DNA from: Rhizobium bangladeshense
Lineage (GTDB): Bacteria; Pseudomonadota; Alphaproteobacteria; Rhizobiales; Rhizobiaceae
Length of the DNA: 54,241 nucleotides
Assembly: GCF_001662075.1 (NCBI RefSeq)
Contig: NZ_LYPL01000024.1
Span: 1 to 54,241 of the forward strand
Direction: 5' to 3'
Both the position numbers and the translations under genes were made by a program. Within the stretch, counting starts at the first letter, position 1. Each line of letters starts with the position of its first letter. The notes beneath the pieces were generated by a model. The model made no database searches and was not told the origin of the DNA. It saw nothing but the letters and a program-made list of their open reading frames with translations. Positions 50,576 to 54,241 of the stretch are shown piece by piece.

Positions 50576-51583
50576 ATGACCAACCCTGCCCCAAGCAATA
50601 TCTTGCCGGGCTTGAGGCTCCGACAGCGTTTTCCGTTGCTTGCCCTCATCCTCGAGCGCTTCGTGCTCAGCATCGTCCTGCTTTTTGCGGTTTCCATCCT
50701 GATCTTCGGTGGGCTCGAAGCCCTGCCTGGCGATTTTGCCACCACCTATCTCGGCCAGTCGGCAACGCCGCAGGCCGTTGCCAATATCCGCCAGGATCTC
50801 GGACTGGACCGGCCGGTGACGACACGTTACGTCGAGTGGCTCGGCAATGCCGTCCAGGGTGACTTCGGCACCTCCTGGGCCAGCAAGAATTCGGTGAGCG
50901 AACAGATCGGCAAGCGGCTTGGCAATTCGCTCTTTCTGGCGGGTTTCGCGGCGGTGATTTCGGTGCCGCTCGCTGTTGGACTCGGCATGTTCTCGGTGCA
51001 TTTCCGCAACCGCATGCCGGATAAGATCATCAATGTGATCTCGCTTGCAGCGATCTCGCTGCCGGAATTCTTCATCGGCTACCTGCTGATCCTCTTCTTC
51101 GCTGTCAAGCTCGGCATGGCGACCTTTCCGGCGACCGTTTACGACAGCATGGGCTTCGCCGAGCGGCTGAAGGCGATCGCGCTGCCGACTGCGACCCTCG
51201 TGCTTGTCGTGCTCGCGCATATGATGCGCATGACCCGGGCGGCGATCCTCTCCGTCATGTCGTCGGCCTATATGGAGACCGCCGAGCTTAAAGGACTCAG
51301 CGCCTTCCGCGCGATCGTCAAGCACGCCGCCCCCAATGCGCTGGCGCCGATCATCAATGTCGTGGCATTGAACCTCGCCTATCTCGTGGTCGGCGTCGTC
51401 GTCGTCGAAGTGGTCTTCGTCTATCCCGGCATGGGGCAATATATGGTCGACGCGGTCACGGTGCGCGACATGCCCGTGGTGCAGGCCTGCGGCCTGATCT
51501 TCGCGGCCGTTTACATCTTCCTCAACATGATCGCCGACATTCTTGCGATCATTGCCAATCCCCGGCTGAGGCATCCGCGATGA
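50576..51583 (+). CDS. Dpp/Opp-type ABC permease (DppB type)
   Basis: This 335-residue protein has six membrane helices with the DppB features: a periplasmic loop after helix 1 (FATTYLGQSATPQAVANIRQ, then DLGLDRPV) and the coupling motif ETAELKGLSAFRAIVKHAAP. It forms the channel with the next permease, whose start overlaps its stop (ATGA). Confidence 0.94.
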   Translation: MTNPAPSNILPGLRLRQRFPLLALILERFVLSIVLLFAVSILIFGGLEALPGDFATTYLGQSATPQAVANIRQDLGLDRPVTTRYVEWLGNAVQGDFGTSWASKNSVSEQIGKRLGNSLFLAGFAAVISVPLAVGLGMFSVHFRNRMPDKIINVISLAAISLPEFFIGYLLILFFAVKLGMATFPATVYDSMGFAERLKAIALPTATLVLVVLAHMMRMTRAAILSVMSSAYMETAELKGLSAFRAIVKHAAPNALAPIINVVALNLAYLVVGVVVVEVVFVYPGMGQYMVDAVTVRDMPVVQACGLIFAAVYIFLNMIADILAIIANPRLRHPR

Positions 51584-52399
51584 GAGCAAGAGACATTCCC
51601 ATCACCGCCTGGATCGGCATGGCGGGCATCGCCATCGCCTTCATCTTCGCTGTCTTCGCGCCCTGGATCGCCCCCTACGGAGAGACCCAGGTCGTCGGCG
51701 ACGTCTGGCAGCTGCCTGACGATAAATACATCTTCGGACTCGATAATCTCGGCCGCGACATCCTTTCGCGGCTGATCTATGGCGCGCGCACGACACTCTT
51801 GGTCGCCTCCGCCGCCACCATCATCTCCTTCTCGCTCGGCGTCATTTTGAGCTTCACCGCGGCTGTCTCGCGCGGCATCATCGACACGGTCTTTTCGCGT
51901 TTCAACGATTTGATGATGTCGATCCCGACGCTGATCTTCGCACTGGTGGTGCTGGCCGTGCTGCCGCAAAACCTGGTCGTGCTGATCCTCGTCATGGCGA
52001 TCCTCGATTCCACCCGCGTCTACCGCCTCGGTCGCGCTGTGGCGCTCGATGTCGCGGTGATGGAATTCGTCGAGGCGGCCAAGCTGCGCGGCGAAGGCAA
52101 GCTCTGGATCATCTTCCGCGAGATCCTGCCGAACACGCTGTCGCCGCTGCTGGCCGAGTTCGGACTGCGCTTTGCCTTCTCGATCCTCTTCCTCTCGACG
52201 TTGTCCTTCCTCGGCCTCGGCATTCAGCCGCCGGCGGCCGACTGGGGCGGCATGGTCAAGGACAATAAGGACGGCATCATCTTCGGTATCTCGGCAGCAC
52301 TGGTGCCGGGCACGGCGATTGCGACGCTTGCGATCTGCGTCAACCTCGTCGTCGACTGGCTCCTGAAACGCACATCCAGCCTCAAGGGAGGGCGCGGCG

Positions 52400-52407
<8 letters not shown>
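51580..52407 (+). CDS. Dpp/Opp-type ABC permease (DppC type)
   Basis: This 275-residue permease has an N-terminal helix, the DppC pattern YIFGLDNLGRDILSRLIYGA and the coupling stretch EAAKLRGEGKLWIIFREILP. It overlaps the upstream permease by 4 bases and the ATPase gene by 8 bases, so all three are coupled. Confidence 0.94.
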
Positions 52408-54031
<1,624 letters not shown>

Positions 54032-54057
54032 AAGACCGGTGACTGAAAGGAATGAGC

Positions 54058-54241
54058 ATGACGTCGCGCGGCTTTACCACCATCGAGAATGAATGGATCA
54101 CGCTGAAGGATGGCACGCGGCTTGCCGCGCGCATCTGGATGCCCGAGGGCGCCGATCAGGATCCCGTTCCCGCCGTCTTCGAATTCCTGCCCTATCGCAA
54201 ACGCGACGGCACCAGTCCTCGCGATGAGTCGACCTACCCGG
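54058..54241 (+). CDS. CocE/NonD-family hydrolase (X-Pro dipeptidyl-peptidase S15 type), N-terminal part
   Basis: The gene runs off the window; 61 residues are visible, starting MTSRGFTTIENEWITLKDGT, then RLAARIWMPEGADQDPVPAV and FEFLPYRKRDGT. This is the start of the CocE/S15 alpha/beta-hydrolase family, which cleaves esters or X-proline dipeptides. The active serine lies outside the window. ATG 54058 is placed six bases after AAAGGA. It is likely the last or next gene of the cluster and may cleave the imported compound to release the betaine substrate. Confidence 0.85.
   Translation, partial: MTSRGFTTIENEWITLKDGTRLAARIWMPEGADQDPVPAVFEFLPYRKRDGTSPRDESTYP

Overview
The window looks like a replicon segment, probably a plasmid, of a Rhizobium of the leguminosarum/etli group. 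This is inferred from gene content: a complete fixNOQP-fixGHIS respiratory locus, a hybrid FixL, an FxkR-type regulator with its K-box, and rhizobial palindromic intergenic repeats. No replication or conjugation genes are visible, so the plasmid location is a guess.

Left part (1-18.2 kb): a low-oxygen respiration island. On the minus strand lie hemA (cut by the window edge), a CBS-BON protein, a collapsed ccmIEF cytochrome c maturation operon in which only ccmE is intact, a Crp/Fnr regulator, fixS-I-H-G, and fixP-Q-O-N with a small extra ORF. On the plus strand follow fixK, a hybrid heme-PAS kinase (hFixL), pseudoazurin, and eroded remnants resembling copC and norD. Then come hemN (minus), a DUF1488-like gene and an OmpR-type response regulator (plus, FxkR-like). 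The proposed circuit is: hFixL senses oxygen, FxkR binds the K-box before fixK, and FixK binds anaeroboxes of the form TTGA(T/C)N4(A/G)TCAA. Ten strict anaeroboxes lie between 179 and 31409, most of them in front of genes for oxidase, heme, copper-pump, electron-carrier or stress proteins.

18.2-25.9 kb: a sugar uptake and catabolism locus (ribokinase-family kinase, FucU/RbsD-like mutarotase, LacI regulator, two permeases, Tat-exported binding protein) with a divergent ATPase gene. Two identical LacI-type operators sit in the shared promoter region.

25.9-32.7 kb: a low-oxygen stress island with a frameshifted zinc alcohol dehydrogenase, two universal stress proteins, an intact alcohol dehydrogenase, a DksA-type zinc-finger protein, a PNPOx-like flavoprotein, a small unknown protein and a broken DUF4010/MgtC-type gene. 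Anaeroboxes run through it.

32.7-41.3 kb: mixed accessory genes: cysteine hydrolase, CHASE4-GGDEF-EAL protein, orphan amino-acid binding protein, FdhA-type dehydrogenase, a hypothetical gene, palindromic repeats, and a divergent EamA transporter/LysR pair.

41.3-54.2 kb: a compact operon-like cluster that reads as gamma-butyrobetaine/carnitine catabolism: a GlxA/CdhR-type regulator, BKACE (DUF849), carnitine dehydrogenase fused to a thioesterase, acyl-CoA dehydrogenase, ADP-forming acyl-CoA synthetase, and a CaiD-like hydratase. It is followed by a Dpp-type ABC transporter (Tat-exported binding protein, two permeases, a fused double ATPase) and the start of a CocE-type hydrolase. The enzymes could convert gamma-butyrobetaine through crotonobetainyl-CoA and carnitine to glycine betaine.
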